Shown here: positions 10,925 to 22,600 of the stretch, piece after piece
Layout: each line of letters begins with the position of its first letter
Position numbering within the stretch: the first letter of the stretch is position 1
Assembly (NCBI GenBank): GCA_022577435.1
Contig: JAKOON010000009.1
Span: 12,233,911-12,297,910, forward strand
Origin: Embiotoca jacksoni
Lineage: Eukaryota; Chordata; Actinopteri; Embiotocidae
Length of the DNA: 64,000 nucleotides
Direction of reading: 5' to 3'
Made by a program: the position numbers and the translations under genes
Notes under the pieces: generated by a model
The model's database searches: none
What the model was told of the DNA's origin: nothing
What the model saw: the letters and a program-made list of their open reading frames with translations, nothing else

Positions 10925-12740
10925 GCCGCTTTAGATTTCTGGCTGACTTCCAATACAGATGTGATCTCCCACAACACGATTAAAAAAAATACACATTCGT
11001 AGATGTTAACATCTGAGAAGTGTTTCAGTCAAACCATCTCGATTTAGTTTGATAAGACATTTTAAATTGATGTGACAAAACTAGAAAAACGCGGCCATTG
11101 ACGCATATTGCAATCTGTGTCAACTGTGTATTTAGATCAACATATATTCGGACACAACCTAGATAGGGTTTTTTCGATCCAACGACCAAAATCCAAAGAA
11201 GAGTCAATCTTAATGTCAGTTTCTACCTCTTATATTTTACATATGAACACCCTATATTGTTCCATATTTGTTTTTTTCCCCTTGTATTTTGGGATCCAAG
11301 GCCAATTGATAATGAGCAACGCACAGCCTAATATATTGCAGTTCAATTGACAGATATTAATGGTTCGTATAGCCACCAAATTATTATAAAATAATATCTA
11401 CTTTAAAAAAAATAATAATAATCTGTGGATTTTAGTCCATTCATTACTTTATTTCTTTGGTTGTTTTTTAACTTGGAAAAAAATAAGAACAAAGGCTAAA
11501 CTATTTCCATTTGCCCTTATTTATTGCAAATCACTTCTCTCTTCACATTAGACAAAACAGCTGCAGCAATTCCCAAAACAAATATTTTCATATTTCTCCA
11601 TGTCGTTTTGAGTAAATACTTTTCGATATAGGGAGTCCAATCTTTAGGATTAAGTTTTATAGGTCAAGTAAATTAACCTATTTAACAAAAGCAAAAATCT
11701 GCCTTCTTATATCTGTATAAATTGATGTTGAGTCTTTAACTTAAAGTATAAAATATTTCGTGTTTAATCAATCTTTGTACAGAAGCCGCAAACAAACTGC
11801 TACTATTGTAATCTCCAACGCATGCTCGCTGCATATATATTTCTTTTTTATAAACCCTTCATGAATGAACACAGTAAATTATTTGGCATTAATATCTCAA
11901 GCCAAATAGGATGAGATGTGCTACCAGGGCAGGATAACCCCGTCTGTGGACAAATAAGGCGCCGACTGCGACTTTGAGGAGGCTTTCGCATAATCTCGGT
12001 CAAGTGCTTCTATTTGACCGCTGTCACGGTCCCTGGATCAGTTTATGTCTGTTGGGGTCTTTGTGGTGTATTACGAGATTACCTTTCAAAACCGTGCTTT
12101 CAAGTTTATCCAGAGCGATACTGGTGGGTGACTGAAGGTTGCAGGCCTTGCCTCCATGACGCAGAGACAGCGAAGGTCAATGTAAAGAGCAATGCCTAGT
12201 GCTGGCCCTGTCGGTGCTCTGCACGTCTGACAGGTAGGCGAGAGACTACTGGACTGTTTTTATGTGGACATTAGTCATACGCACGGGTCCGTTTTTTTTT
12301 TTTTTATCAATAATTCACAGTTTCTGCTGGAATTAATACAGCATAGGCCTTTGTCTCCAAGGAGACGAATGCCATTTAATAGCTTTTGTTGAATCAAAAA
12401 CAAAAGATGAAGAAGAAAAATCATGACCTCTTCCGGGTATTGCTTTGAAAGTGACCCTTGTCTGTTGGTGTAACTCGAAATTGTTGGCACAGGCTTTAAA
12501 ATAATATATCTGTCGTTTGAAAGCGCAACTAAACAGACAATCATTTCCTTTTTTTTACTTCACTGTCATATGTGACTAAAGTAAACGTGAATGAAGCATA
12601 AAACTCCAGCTCTAACAATTTAATATGTTAATTGAACTAGTTTTAAAGCCTAAAAACTGTAATTCACTCTTTTTCCTTAGTGTGGCAGCAAAATTCTATT
12701 TTTGAATACAGCACGCAGTCCAGCCTCGGGTGTTTTCTTT

Positions 12741-13311
12741 TCCACATTTCCAGGGCCGTCCAATCAAAGATGGTTCATTCGAGGAGACAGGGATAGGCAG
12801 AGGGTTGTGCTTGGGAGCTTGGGGATGTCTTTATTTGTCAGGCTGTAGGCGGGACTTTCAAGCTTGTTTTGGTTCTCGCTGATCCAATAGAAAGCTGCTC
12901 TGCTCTCTTACAACCAATGAACTGCCGGTACGAAAACGTCATCACTGTAAACATCCGCTTTCCAGCTTCGGCCCTTCCGCGTTTTTTTGTTTTTTTTTGG
13001 GACTCGACGACGAACCGAGCAGTCAGACATCATACTCCCCCCCCCCCACCCCCCATCTCTGAGCTCTAACACGTGCACGCCTCGCCGTGCCCACGTCAGA
13101 AAACGTGGGCGCATAGCATACGCTGCATTCCGCGCTCGCCGACGTCCTATTCTCACGTTTCTCCGGCGTTTGTCTGAATCGGCCAGCTGGGCATGTGCGT
13201 GTCACGAGCACAAGATATCAGACTACTTTCTATTTAGACACACTCCAAGTTGGAGTTTGGCGTAGTTTGTTTGAGACACCGAATGTTTTTCTTTGGCTTT
13301 TAACAACAGGT
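12741..13311 (+). promoter_or_regulatory. Orphan promoter-like CpG-rich block with possible splice donor
   Basis: Seen on the plus strand: CCAAT at 12760-12764, 12884-12888 and 12914-12918, a GC box GGCGGG at 12848-12853, and a CRE core ACGTCA at 12937-12942, about 20 bp after the last CCAAT. About 25 CpG dinucleotides fall in 12961-13220, far denser than the surrounding AT-rich DNA. There are also an E-box CACGTG near 13071, an 8-bp inverted repeat, and finally ACAG|GTGAGA with GT at 13310-13311, a good splice donor. The arrangement resembles a housekeeping-type or lncRNA promoter with a non-coding first exon, transcribed antisense to the Hox genes. It could instead be a conserved enhancer or a CpG island without a stable transcript. 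Homology to mammalian HOXA11-AS or HOTTIP is not claimed. Confidence 0.45.
13089..13110. repeat. Inverted repeat GCCCACGT / ACGTGGGC
   Basis: Perfect 8-bp arms at 13089-13096 and 13103-13110 are separated by 6 bp. The arms contain ACGT cores of the bZIP/bHLH type. It lies within the CpG-rich promoter-like block. Confidence 0.85.
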
Positions 13312-13375
13312 GAGACCAGGAGCGATGACCAGCACATTAATGACCTAAACATGCTCAATTAAAAACGTTAAGAAT

Positions 13376-13394
13376 AAAAAAAAAAAAAAAAAAA
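13376..13394. repeat. Poly(A) tract, 19 bp
   Basis: A pure A run, located 65 bp after the possible splice donor at 13310. Confidence 0.95.
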
Positions 13395-13498
13395 CGCCCA
13401 TTAAGTTAGGATTGATGTACAAGAACAATAAATGAATTAAGTTAAGATAGACAATAATTTATTGTGGACTAACTGCATAAAAGCCTATCTAACAGGAT

Positions 13499-13500
<2 letters not shown>

Positions 13501-13529
<29 letters not shown>
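13501..13529. repeat. Poly(T) tract, 29 bp
   Basis: A pure T run in AT-rich spacer. Confidence 0.97.
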
Positions 13530-13535
<6 letters not shown>

Positions 13536-14145
13536 TGTGATTAATATAGCCTAACTACAAATAATACAATAACATGCATACCACTACTACTATTATTGTT
13601 TTTATTAGTTACATTATTGAAGGTAATATAATAATAATAATAACAATTTGCTCGACTATAATACTATATCTAAGAATATAATTATCACTACTATGCTGCT
13701 GCTGCTACTACTATACGAATACGAACCCAGGTTTACAATAACGATTGATAGAAATCAAGCATTTTAAAATATTTAATAACCTACCATCTTTTGTGAGAAA
13801 CCATCCCCTTTTAGATTAAATTATTGCTAGATTACAGTATGCAAGTAACTGTTATTTATCATGCATAAAGCTGGCACACTTAACAAAATAAACAGTCACA
13901 TCAATCATCCTTCCAGGTGGGAAAGCCAAATTGAACCTGTGAGTAAGGACGGGTCTGGTTTCATGCCTGACATTTGATTGCCAGTAAGCCTGAATCATAT
14001 TCGTTAATGCAGCCAAGTCAAACATGCTGGATAGGTCTTTGGTTGGAGCTGCGTTACAACCGCCCTTAGTCACGCGATAAGAAAATATATTACAAACAAA
14101 AAGGTAAACTGCTGCCATGTGATTGTCGACACGATGCGAGTAACT

Positions 14146-14149
<4 letters not shown>

Positions 14150-14185
<36 letters not shown>
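14150..14185. repeat. Poly(T) tract, 36 bp
   Basis: A pure T run. It could be the tail of an old minus-strand retroposon, but no body was recognised. Confidence 0.97.
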
Positions 14186-14189
<4 letters not shown>

Positions 14190-15033
14190 CAGAACTTCCA
14201 GGCACAAATTTCAGACAAAATCGTTTTCAATAAAACTCAAGTCTACGTGAAAGTAATAAAGTAGCCATTGCGATGTTGTTTTTCAAAATACGATCCATTT
14301 CCATACACATTGTTACACATGCACCGGAAAATGGACCAAGAGACGCTGACATTATATACACTGTTTTTAAATAACAGTGTTAATTCCGACACTTTATGTT
14401 TTGCTCTGCTTGTTATGCTTATTTTTTGTAAAAATATTTAAAACAACATTATTTTTAGGGAAGCCACAGAAACTATCACGGAAAAGATAAACGGTTAGTA
14501 TTTGGGATTAATCATTTTTGTTTCTCCATGCATTTAAAGTAGGCGATAGAGAAACAAATAACGATGCTGAAAACCTACGTTTTAGTCATACACTACAAAT
14601 ACTCATACCCGGCCGCGCAATACTTTCCAAAAATACAAATTAATTTGTATATACAGATCTTTCCATATGTCTATTTTTTTCGATTAGAATATTGATTTAT
14701 TTTTCTGTACTTTGGTTTTATAAATTAACCCGATCAGCGTCTTTAAGGAGGAAATGTTCTCGCAATAGGTTTACTAGTTTACTATCTAAGCAATCGTTTC
14801 AAGTATAAAGTCACAGTGTGATAAGGGGAATATTTTGCAGTGTTTCATTGTCATTATAAAAAAAAATAATAATAAAAGGAGTTTTTTTTGTTTTGTTTTG
14901 TTTTGTTTTTGTTTCTTACCCGTTTCACTTGTTCATTAAGGGTCTTGTCTTGGCCAAAGTCATGGATACAATATTAAGGTGATCTTGCAGGCACATTGTA
15001 AAAATGTGTTATTATTATCATTACTGTTACAAT

Positions 15034-15044
15034 ATTATTATTAC

Positions 15045-15076
<32 letters not shown>
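15034..15076. repeat. (ATT)n microsatellite
   Basis: A trinucleotide array with one ACT interruption near 15044. Confidence 0.95.
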
Positions 15077-15077
<1 letters not shown>

Positions 15078-15520
15078 GCAGAAGGCCTCTCAGCATTAAA
15101 TGTGATGTTTCACCAGACACGTCTCTGCAGTATGCCACACAGTCGTCGCTAGATGGCAATGTCAGGCCATATTTCAGCTCAGACCAGCCTCTGTTGACTT
15201 GCATCCTCTTTCCCCTGAAGCCAAAAAGGGATTTACTGCACAGTTCAAATATTTGAATTTCTAAATAGAATTTGTATTTCTGGAGAAAGCCACAACAAGG
15301 ACAGGTTAACCACTGAAACCTAGTGTATCACATGCAGCGAGCGACTGGGCATTCAGACTATTTTATAGGTAGAGGTACAAAGCAAAATGGAGAGTAATTT
15401 CTTCCAAAACATAACGCGGAAAGGTGTAAAAAAAATATGCTATTATTATATCATCTCAAACCATAAAATGTTTTTTTCTTTTTTTCAACATAACTTGGAT
15501 CAAATTCAACCATGTCCATT

Positions 15521-16258
15521 TTTATTAGGACGGACTTTAACACCAACACATTAGACTCACACACAAGCTGGATATCATGCCGGAATTTACTTTTATACTT
15601 ATATACAACCACATGAATACGCACACATTATAAAGGCTATGATTGATATGAACACATATCCCGGGCGATTATCTAAGCATTATAATAAGAATTGCACCAT
15701 GGATTGGATATGAATGAGAGAGCACGGATTCATAAGATAAGACTAAACTTCATACAAGCTAAGCATGTGAGTAGGTTTTAAAAAGGAAGCCAGGATTGAT
15801 TAATATTTAACATTCTCAAGGTCCAAATATATAACACCGTCACTTCCTGTGAATCTTCCATTTATCACTCTCGTTAAACTTGGAGATAAAGGTGTAGCTC
15901 GGTGGCGCACAGCTCTCCGAGCTGTGGAAAGTTTACCCGCTTTGAGAGTGAGCATGCCAAAATAAAATGAAAAAAGAAGTAACACATTCTGCAGCTATAC
16001 ATTTTCTCCCACTTGAGTGCCTAAACAATATTTTACAACAAGTGGCAGGAAATGGAGGGTCCGGCGTTTACAGGCCCCGGAAAGTTTGTTCCAAAAGCTC
16101 CGGGAAATCATTTGCCTACATACATATGAGTCATGTTCAGTCAGGAAGGAGTACGTTGTCCAAATCCATGTGTCCAAACGCGCGCGTGTGTGTATATGTG
16201 TGTGTAGTAGTAGTAGTAGTTTATTTTCCACAGATTTTGTCCGTAATAATAAAAAAAA
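15521..16258 (-). other. hoxa13a: Probable hoxa13 3' UTR
   Basis: The segment between the stop codon and a minus-strand AATAAA at 15526-15521. It contains a short TAG/TG-rich stretch (16187-16220) and a perfect 8-bp hairpin at 15908-15926. The UTR end is inferred from the hexamer only. Confidence 0.35.
15908..15926. repeat. Hairpin CACAGCTC-TCC-GAGCTGTG
   Basis: Perfect 8-bp arms with a 3-nt loop, about 340 bp beyond the hoxa13 stop codon and inside its probable 3' UTR. Confidence 0.8.
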
Positions 16259-16506
16259 CTAGCTGATTGTTTTCAATTTGTTGACAATTTTCTTCTCCTT
16301 TACGCGTCTGTTTTGAAACCATATCGTGACCTGTCTCTCAGACAGGTTGGTCTGGGCAGATATCCTCCTCCTTTTGTCCTTCGTGATAAATTTATTGGCG
16401 GCGTACTCGCGCTCGAGTTCCTTCAGTTGCACCTTGGTGTATGGCACACGCTTCTTTCTCCCACGACGATAAGAGCCAGAGTCTCCTCCGGCGTGAGACA
16501 CTGCGT
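16259..16506 (-). CDS. hoxa13a: hoxa13 exon 2 (homeobox)
   Basis: This exon encodes residues 220-301: a short linker, the complete Hox13 homeodomain and the tail NKLKTIS, with stop TAG at 16261-16259. The homeodomain has the Hox13-specific segment FITKDKRRRISAQTNLSERQ. Confidence 0.97.
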
Positions 16507-17688
16507 CTGAGAAAAAGAAGAGACAAAATAAGCTGTCATAACCTGCTTCACAACATCTGGTTCAGCCTTACAGTCACTCAAAATTATACTTCTCTTCCAA
16601 TAAATAAAAACCTGTTCCTTCTGCTTTAAAAGTAACTATTTTAAGACTTGCTACGGAGAAGTGTGAAATCCCTAAAAACAAAAGGTAGGAAGCTTGGCTA
16701 CAATTTGAAAATGGCAGACGCCAGATATAATTATTATTGAAACATATTTGACCAGAAATGAGACTCAGATTAGCGCATTTATAGGTTTCGTCTATTCCAC
16801 TTGCTAACTAATCATGAAACTACTGTTTGCTATAATACAATGACATATTTGTGATAAACAAACTATCATTTAAATGTGGTGTTTCCTATGAAGGTTTACA
16901 CTAACTGCCATTCTATACACCCATCTAACCCTTTACAATGTGTACCCTGTTTGTTGGGAACTTGGATAACACACTATGATGTCAAACAGCTGTGTCCTGT
17001 AAAGGCTGTATTGTGAGGGATGTAGCCTACCTGGTATGGAGGATTTCCATATGTGTCCAGGCTGAGGCTGCTCCTTGGCGCAGTAAACCTGGCTGTTCCA
17101 GCCGTTGGGGGCGAGAGTCCACGGTTGGTAGCTCTCCATAGGCAGCAGAGAGTGGGACTCGTGCCTGGACTCTGACGGCGCACTGATAGTTGGCACCACA
17201 GGAACGTCCAGGTAACTGGGAACAGGTTGGTATGGGCCCGAAGGGTAAGTTGGATAAAAAGCAAATTCCTTTGCCCGAGAGGTGAAATCGTCGCCCGAGG
17301 CGGACGTGTCCATGTATTTCTCTCCATATGCGGAGGGAGGCTGAGCTCCGCACGACTTTATGCTGCTGTGATGCGACATTCTGCATGGATAGCCGAAGTA
17401 CCCATATGGCAGGGACGCGCTGGATGAATTCTGAGCAGCAGAGCAGGGGCTACATTGTTTCACTGGCTCGCCAATACCGGAGGTGGGCAAGTCGCTTGAC
17501 GAGTAAGCCGTACTGGGTGCCAGGGACGCGGGGTGCGCCATCAGATTCCTGCACTGGTTCGCAGCAAAGTTGCCACCAGCAAAACCCTCCATGTTCTTGC
17601 TCACTTCATCGGAACCGCCGCCGTTGTCGTAGAGGAACATCACGGACGGGTCGACCCAGCGCGGACGGAGGAGCAGTGACGTTGTCAT
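16259..17688 (-). CDS. hoxa13a: Hoxa13 homeodomain transcription factor (2 exons)
   Basis: The coding sequence joins 17688-17031 and 16506-16259 (906 nt, 301 aa). The donor GTAGGC is at 17030-17025 and the acceptor CAG at 16509-16507. The split codon 220 is aspartate, giving KSSIPDAVSHAGG. Seen: the Hox13-type start MTTSLLLRPRW, the blocks VMFLYDNG and NMEGFAGGNFAANQCRNLMAHP, a Tyr/Pro-rich middle (EFAFYPTYPSGPYQPVPSYLD), PNGWNSQVYCAKEQPQPGHIWKS, and a homeodomain at 235-294 (GRKKRVPYTK to RRVKEKKIV) with the Hox13 recognition helix RQVTIWFQNRRVK. No polyalanine tract is present, unlike mammalian HOXA13. Known role: the most 5' HoxA gene, for distal fin/limb, hindgut and genital patterning. 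A possible poly(A) hexamer on the minus strand is at 15526-15521, and another at 16225-16220. hoxa13b is the alternative. Confidence 0.97.
16507..17030 (-). other. hoxa13a: hoxa13 intron
   Basis: A 524-nt intron with a GTAGGC donor and a pyrimidine-rich tract before the CAG acceptor. It is AT-rich and I see nothing else in it. Confidence 0.85.
17031..17688 (-). CDS. hoxa13a: hoxa13 exon 1
   Basis: This exon encodes residues 1-219 plus one base. The start codon at 17688-17686 is supported by the conserved Hox13 N-terminus. Its end, just after KSSIP, is at the position used in other vertebrate Hox13 genes. Confidence 0.96.
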
Positions 17689-17860
17689 AGCACGGCATCC
17701 AACATTGAAGCTTCTGGCTCTTTTTTAAAAAGCTCAGAGACTGAAAAAAGGAGATACTGGTTCTCAGAGAGTAAAGCCACTCTGACGCGCACTAGGGCGC
17801 AGAGGTTGCGTTGTTATTGGTCCAGATGTTGTCACGTGACCAGGCTATGCAAAGAGGACG
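17689..17860 (-). promoter_or_regulatory. hoxa13a: hoxa13 5' UTR and proximal promoter
   Basis: On the minus strand the order is a CTTTGCAT octamer-like site near 17853, E-box GTCACGTGAC at 17831-17840, CCAAT at 17820-17816, a GC-richer stretch near 17785-17810, then an A/T-rich TTTTTAAAAAAG segment near 17720-17731. The transcription start is not determined. Confidence 0.5.
17831..17840. promoter_or_regulatory. Palindromic E-box GTCACGTGAC in hoxa13 promoter
   Basis: A perfect 10-bp palindrome beginning 143 bp upstream of the hoxa13 start codon and 10 bp from a CCAAT box. It is identical to the element upstream of hoxa11. Confidence 0.55.
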
Positions 17861-18710
17861 GTAAACATCACCAGATAATTAAATGGAGAAAAATGCGGCG
17901 AAGTAAGGTGACCGTACCTATGAAGGGATTCAGCTATTGTCATTTCTGATATAACTCGGGCAGATGTTGTATTTTGTAAAAGTAAGAGCCACATACCTTC
18001 TTTATGAATATTATAGGCTATTACAAATTAAAAATGCTTGAATCGGGAAATATTGACCTGAACATGTTTTTACTTTTATACGTGAAGATCAAATACGAGT
18101 AAATTAAAAAGATGTCAACTTAAAAAAAGCAGCAATGACCCAGACATGCACATGTGACGAATATGCACAGCCTATGGCCTTATACGCATAAAAACGGACA
18201 AGTCTTTGTCTTCGTCGTAACCAGAACTGATTATCACGACACGATCATTTACAATACGAGATTCTATTAATACATACATAATGTTAAAGTATGTTGTACT
18301 TCAGCAATCCAGACGATAGGATACATGGATTTAAACACACTCGTGTCGCACACTGATGCAAAGATAAACTATGTGGTATGCCATACCCGTCCATGCGTAT
18401 TTTACGCAGTATCCTACGGGAAGCAGAAGTGCTATAGAAAAGTATAAATCCACTTCCCTGAAGTAAGTAAGCGAGTACCAACTTAAAGTAATTTAATTAA
18501 AGCATAGCAATAGTTCTGCAAAAGAGAGACAGGTCTTATTTAGATATCACTGAACCAATTTACAGAAACAATTAGGGAAATTTGACATTTCTTTAGGGGG
18601 CTATTCCGGACACCCGGCTTCCGACATGTTTACAATATGCAAAGACAGAAAACCGCTCTCGACTTGGCCGTGCGTGCGTGTTTTACATAGGAGGTAGACG
18701 CTGCTGGAGG

Positions 18711-18720
18711 CCAAGGTCAA
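18711..18720. promoter_or_regulatory. Nuclear-receptor half-site CCAAGGTCAA
   Basis: An extended AAGGTCA half-site of the ESRR/SF1 type within a likely conserved block. The identical 10-mer recurs at 23451-23460. Confidence 0.3.
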
Positions 18721-19053
18721 GTTGAAAGTTGCTGTCTAGCCATCCAGCCTATCGGACTATTCATGCTTTGAAGGGACCGTCTGAGCTCTTGAAAAGAACG
18801 GAAGAGGGGTGAGAATTCCTGTCCCAATGAAAGCTATTGGAGGACATTAACTTTTACTATCATTTTGTTTTCTCCACCATGTACTCCCAGAAACTAGTCT
18901 GTACCCGCTTCTCTTTGGTGGTGCGTGTCTTTGTATCCCAGCTTGGAAATATAAGAGGAATGTTGATGATATATATTTACGAATCTTTTGGAGGTGTTTT
19001 TAGCAAATATGTGTGAAAATGATGTTGATGCCTGAAAAGAGGGAACGGGATAG

Positions 19054-19083
19054 GCGTGTGCGTGTGCGTGTGTGTGTGCGCGC

Positions 19084-19117
<34 letters not shown>
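19054..19117. repeat. (TG)n microsatellite with GCGCGC core
   Basis: About 64 bp of TG and CG alternation, potentially Z-forming, 1.4 kb upstream of hoxa13. Confidence 0.96.
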
Positions 19118-19118
<1 letters not shown>

Positions 19119-19596
19119 TGGTCTGCTGGTTTGTGTTTACGACCAGTGGCTCTCCGTCTATTCTATGCTAAGGGAATTGAGCTGGTGGGGCTTTCATTGG
19201 ATTTGTTACCAGAGTTTCCAAATCCAACACTGAGTGGTGGCCTAGTTGGTCCTAGTTGTACTGGTATGTTGCCGAGACATTTCTTAAATCATTCAAAAAG
19301 AAGCTGCCATCCTGCGTGACATGGATGTTTGGTTTTCAGCCAATATATTATCTAAATGATAAAAATACATAATTTGATATAGCAAATATAAAGATCAACA
19401 CAGTAAACACAACACAAGACAAAATTAATTTCAAAACATATTGTCCTAAATTCTACAGATATGTATGAATTGTAAACACTTACAATGGCTGTTCAGATTA
19501 ATACAGGAATATTCAGAACTATAGGTTTTGTGTCGTAGGCCTGCACTGATGGTTTGGGATTGTTCTACTTTACAAAATCTCCCTGATGGGCTACAC

Positions 19597-19617
19597 TTTT
19601 TTTTTTTTTTTTTTTTT
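19597..19617. repeat. Poly(T) tract, 21 bp
   Basis: A pure T run in AT-rich spacer. Confidence 0.95.
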
Positions 19618-22600
19618 CTCGCTACGTTGTGTTTGGTTTATGGGCGAGGTGCTTTATTTCAATTAACTCTAATAGGAATATAAAGGTCTTCATTTTGAGG
19701 GAATTTTGTGTGATTTAAAGTCGACATTCAATCAACTAAAGAACAATTAAAGGTATTTAATCTCGTGCTGTGTGTTTGACTAAAAATGTTAAAAAGAATA
19801 ACATAATAATGCAAATCATTTTGAAATAACAGTTATGAAACAGGTTGATACCGCTTATTATTAGCTACTACTAATAACAGGCTAATATTAAATGCAAAAT
19901 TAGAAATTTAATATGCTCTTGTTGGTCTTTCCCGTTTAAAATGAAATATCCTCCTTCTATATTTTGATTGAAAAGGTTGCACTTATTCAAAAATGAATTT
20001 GTATTTGTGGCTTTAAGCGGTATACCTGCACCATTAATCTAGTTTACAATTTAAATGTGGTTGTTTGCAGTAAATTTGAATATTTGTGCTGCCCAGGTAA
20101 AATGTAAAGGGATCGATGACAAACAATGCACAGTAGTCAACGATTTTTCAGTTATCATACGAAGAAGGCTAAGTGATGAAGTCATTCAGCAACAACATGC
20201 AGCAATAACTGAGTCATGGTACAAGGCCCAGCCTGCGTAGTGCCTTGTGGCGTTTTTATCAATGCAAGCTTCAAAATAAGCACAGTTGCGTTAATCATTA
20301 ACGGTTCATTTGGTTTTAGCCGTCCAATATGTCGAGTTATTGCTATATCTATCTGTATTATAGACCCATTCTATCAGGCCTTTGTTTGTTTTGAATGAAC
20401 GCGCTTTCATTCAGGGATCATTTTATCCACGTTCCCTCCTGTAATTCTTTGTGTTACAGCTCTGCAGTAAAAACGGCCCTGCGTCCTCACCAAGGTGGCC
20501 TTCGGCGCGCACATGTGGTCAGTCCAGACACGAGACATCCCCAAGTACAATGGACACAGTCTATATGAGGGTCGCACACACGTCAAATTGACGCACGGTT
20601 CACCATGGGCTTCTATTTAACATTCTGTCCCAGAAACCCTGTTTGGAAACGCTAATTTGTTGGCTGGCATACATCTTTATTCAATTATGGGCACAAAATG
20701 TATGGAGGATATCATTACTAAGACTAAATGGTGATTAATTGTTTGTTTGCGTGTTCGTTTTTTGTGTGAAAGTTCCGCGAGATAAATATTCTTTCCTATA
20801 TTTTAAATGCTCCCCCTCCCCAATCTATCGGAAGGATCCCGGGAAGTTCCGAGGACTCCACTTTAGGACTTGGCAGCACAGCCTGGAGGCTTTTCTCTGA
20901 GGTCATTATCAAGGCTCAAACCCTTGTTTGCATTGGCATCCAAATTACGCAGCCAGAGAAAGAAAGCACATTTATTCAACGGCCTCAGCGCCTCAAGCCT
21001 GGGTAAAGCAAGGAAAGGTCTATATAAAGTTATGTTCGGCCATAAATTCATATCCTTAATAACAAATTACGATATAAAAAAAGACAGCTGAGAACATGCA
21101 GTCAAATTTCAGTTATGTTGATGACACGTGTTTAAAGTAGATGGCTGTCAAAGATCTATCAAAACATAACAGCCAATATGTCTTTGTGGTCGAAGCAGGG
21201 AACCACAGGGCGGTCACACACTTGACTTTTCCATATTTTCTGGACGGTTGCCTGCGCTGTGATTATGAAGGATAGCATACAAAATAACAAAAAAAAGCTG
21301 ACCCATTTAATTTTTGGACACAGACGGGAAACCACCCAAAGGTCTACGGTTAACTGGAGGGTTTCTCTCCAAAGGTGTTCTTAATGTGGGCTTTTGACTG
21401 ACACATTTCAGTCCGTTTGAGTTTCTCCAGTAGAAGTCTTAAATGTTGCGTTAACAGCCTGCTGAAGCTAAAGCCTGTAAGCTGCATGTGAAATCATTTA
21501 TTGGCATACAGGAACCTCAGTAAATATAAAGGTCTGCATTTTGTTTCACTCGATGGTAGATCCACATCTGTTGTATTTCTAATTAGAGGCTTCCAACTAC
21601 AGGGAGGCAATATCTACTTTTTAAATTTCCTCATTCTGACATCAAATATTTAAAGTTTGACTATTTGTTCGTGCATAACCAGGTTGTTAAGAGACTTGCA
21701 CATTATTATTAAAAACTAAAACATAATTTAAGTACCTTTATTTGTCATCTGTGCTTTGGAGGAAGTGTTTGCCATAATCGCTTTCTTATTACCCTTACTG
21801 ATATTATTATTATTCCCTTTATTGTTGTTATTGTTGTTTCTTTTGGTTTTTACCTGTATGGACATCAGGATACGATGTGCTCCTGCTATTTTACTCTTTT
21901 GTGCAGGCAGCATTTTTATTATAAGGCCGAAATAAAAGATTATTTGGAATCCAGCTTTATTATAGCCGTTTGCAACATAAATATTACAATTAGTCAAACT
22001 TAAAAACAAACGTTATGTTACTTCAATACCACAAGACTGTAACAGTCGAATAAAGTAATGCTCAGGGGTTAAACGCGTACACCTGTTAAATGTTTGGTTG
22101 GTTATGTATTTGAGAAAAAAAAATAGTAACAGGCATAGTGAACTGATCGCGTCACTTTTATGTTCAGACAGTGTAGTAAGTTAAATATATCTTTCTTATA
22201 GGCACTGTACCAAAATAAAAATATAAAACAAAACAAAAATCGAAAAGTTGCAAAAGTTAGTTTGGAGCTTTCCAAACTTTAAAAGCTAAACCGAACTAAA
22301 TTGGAAGCATTTGTATTTAAACTGAAAGGCTTTTTAAAGGCAGATAATAAGTTATACATTTTAAAATATAACTTGAATGTTAAGATGTTTTTTTTTTTAA
22401 GAATTAATTATATGCAAAAACATGATCTACTTCTTAGAAATATAGCTCATTGCTTTTTATAAAAGCTCCGAATAAATATATAATTTGCGTGTTATGATTG
22501 ATAATACAAATTTATTTATGAAATTATTTGTGATTACCGACAAAAGAGCCACTCAGTGCCGATTTAGAAGGTTGCAAAAAGGTTTGGTGGGAATAAAAAG

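Larger units (their letters stand above)
13312..15520. other. hoxa11-hoxa13 spacer, hoxa13-proximal part
   Basis: AT-rich DNA dominated by homopolymers (A at 13376-13394, T at 13501-13529, T at 14150-14185) and an ATT microsatellite. Short unique stretches at 13850-14120 and 15080-15240 could be regulatory. No gene is seen. Confidence 0.6.

Noticed and set aside
12014..12260. Possible coding exon ending at a donor-like CTGACAG|GTAGGC near 12230
   Set aside because: The frame resembles no Hox or other known protein, and no convincing acceptor precedes it; more likely non-coding regulatory DNA.
15890..15930. tRNA-like A-box string GTAGCTCGGTGGCGCA
   Set aside because: No B-box or cloverleaf follows; the similarity is short and the segment instead forms a simple hairpin.
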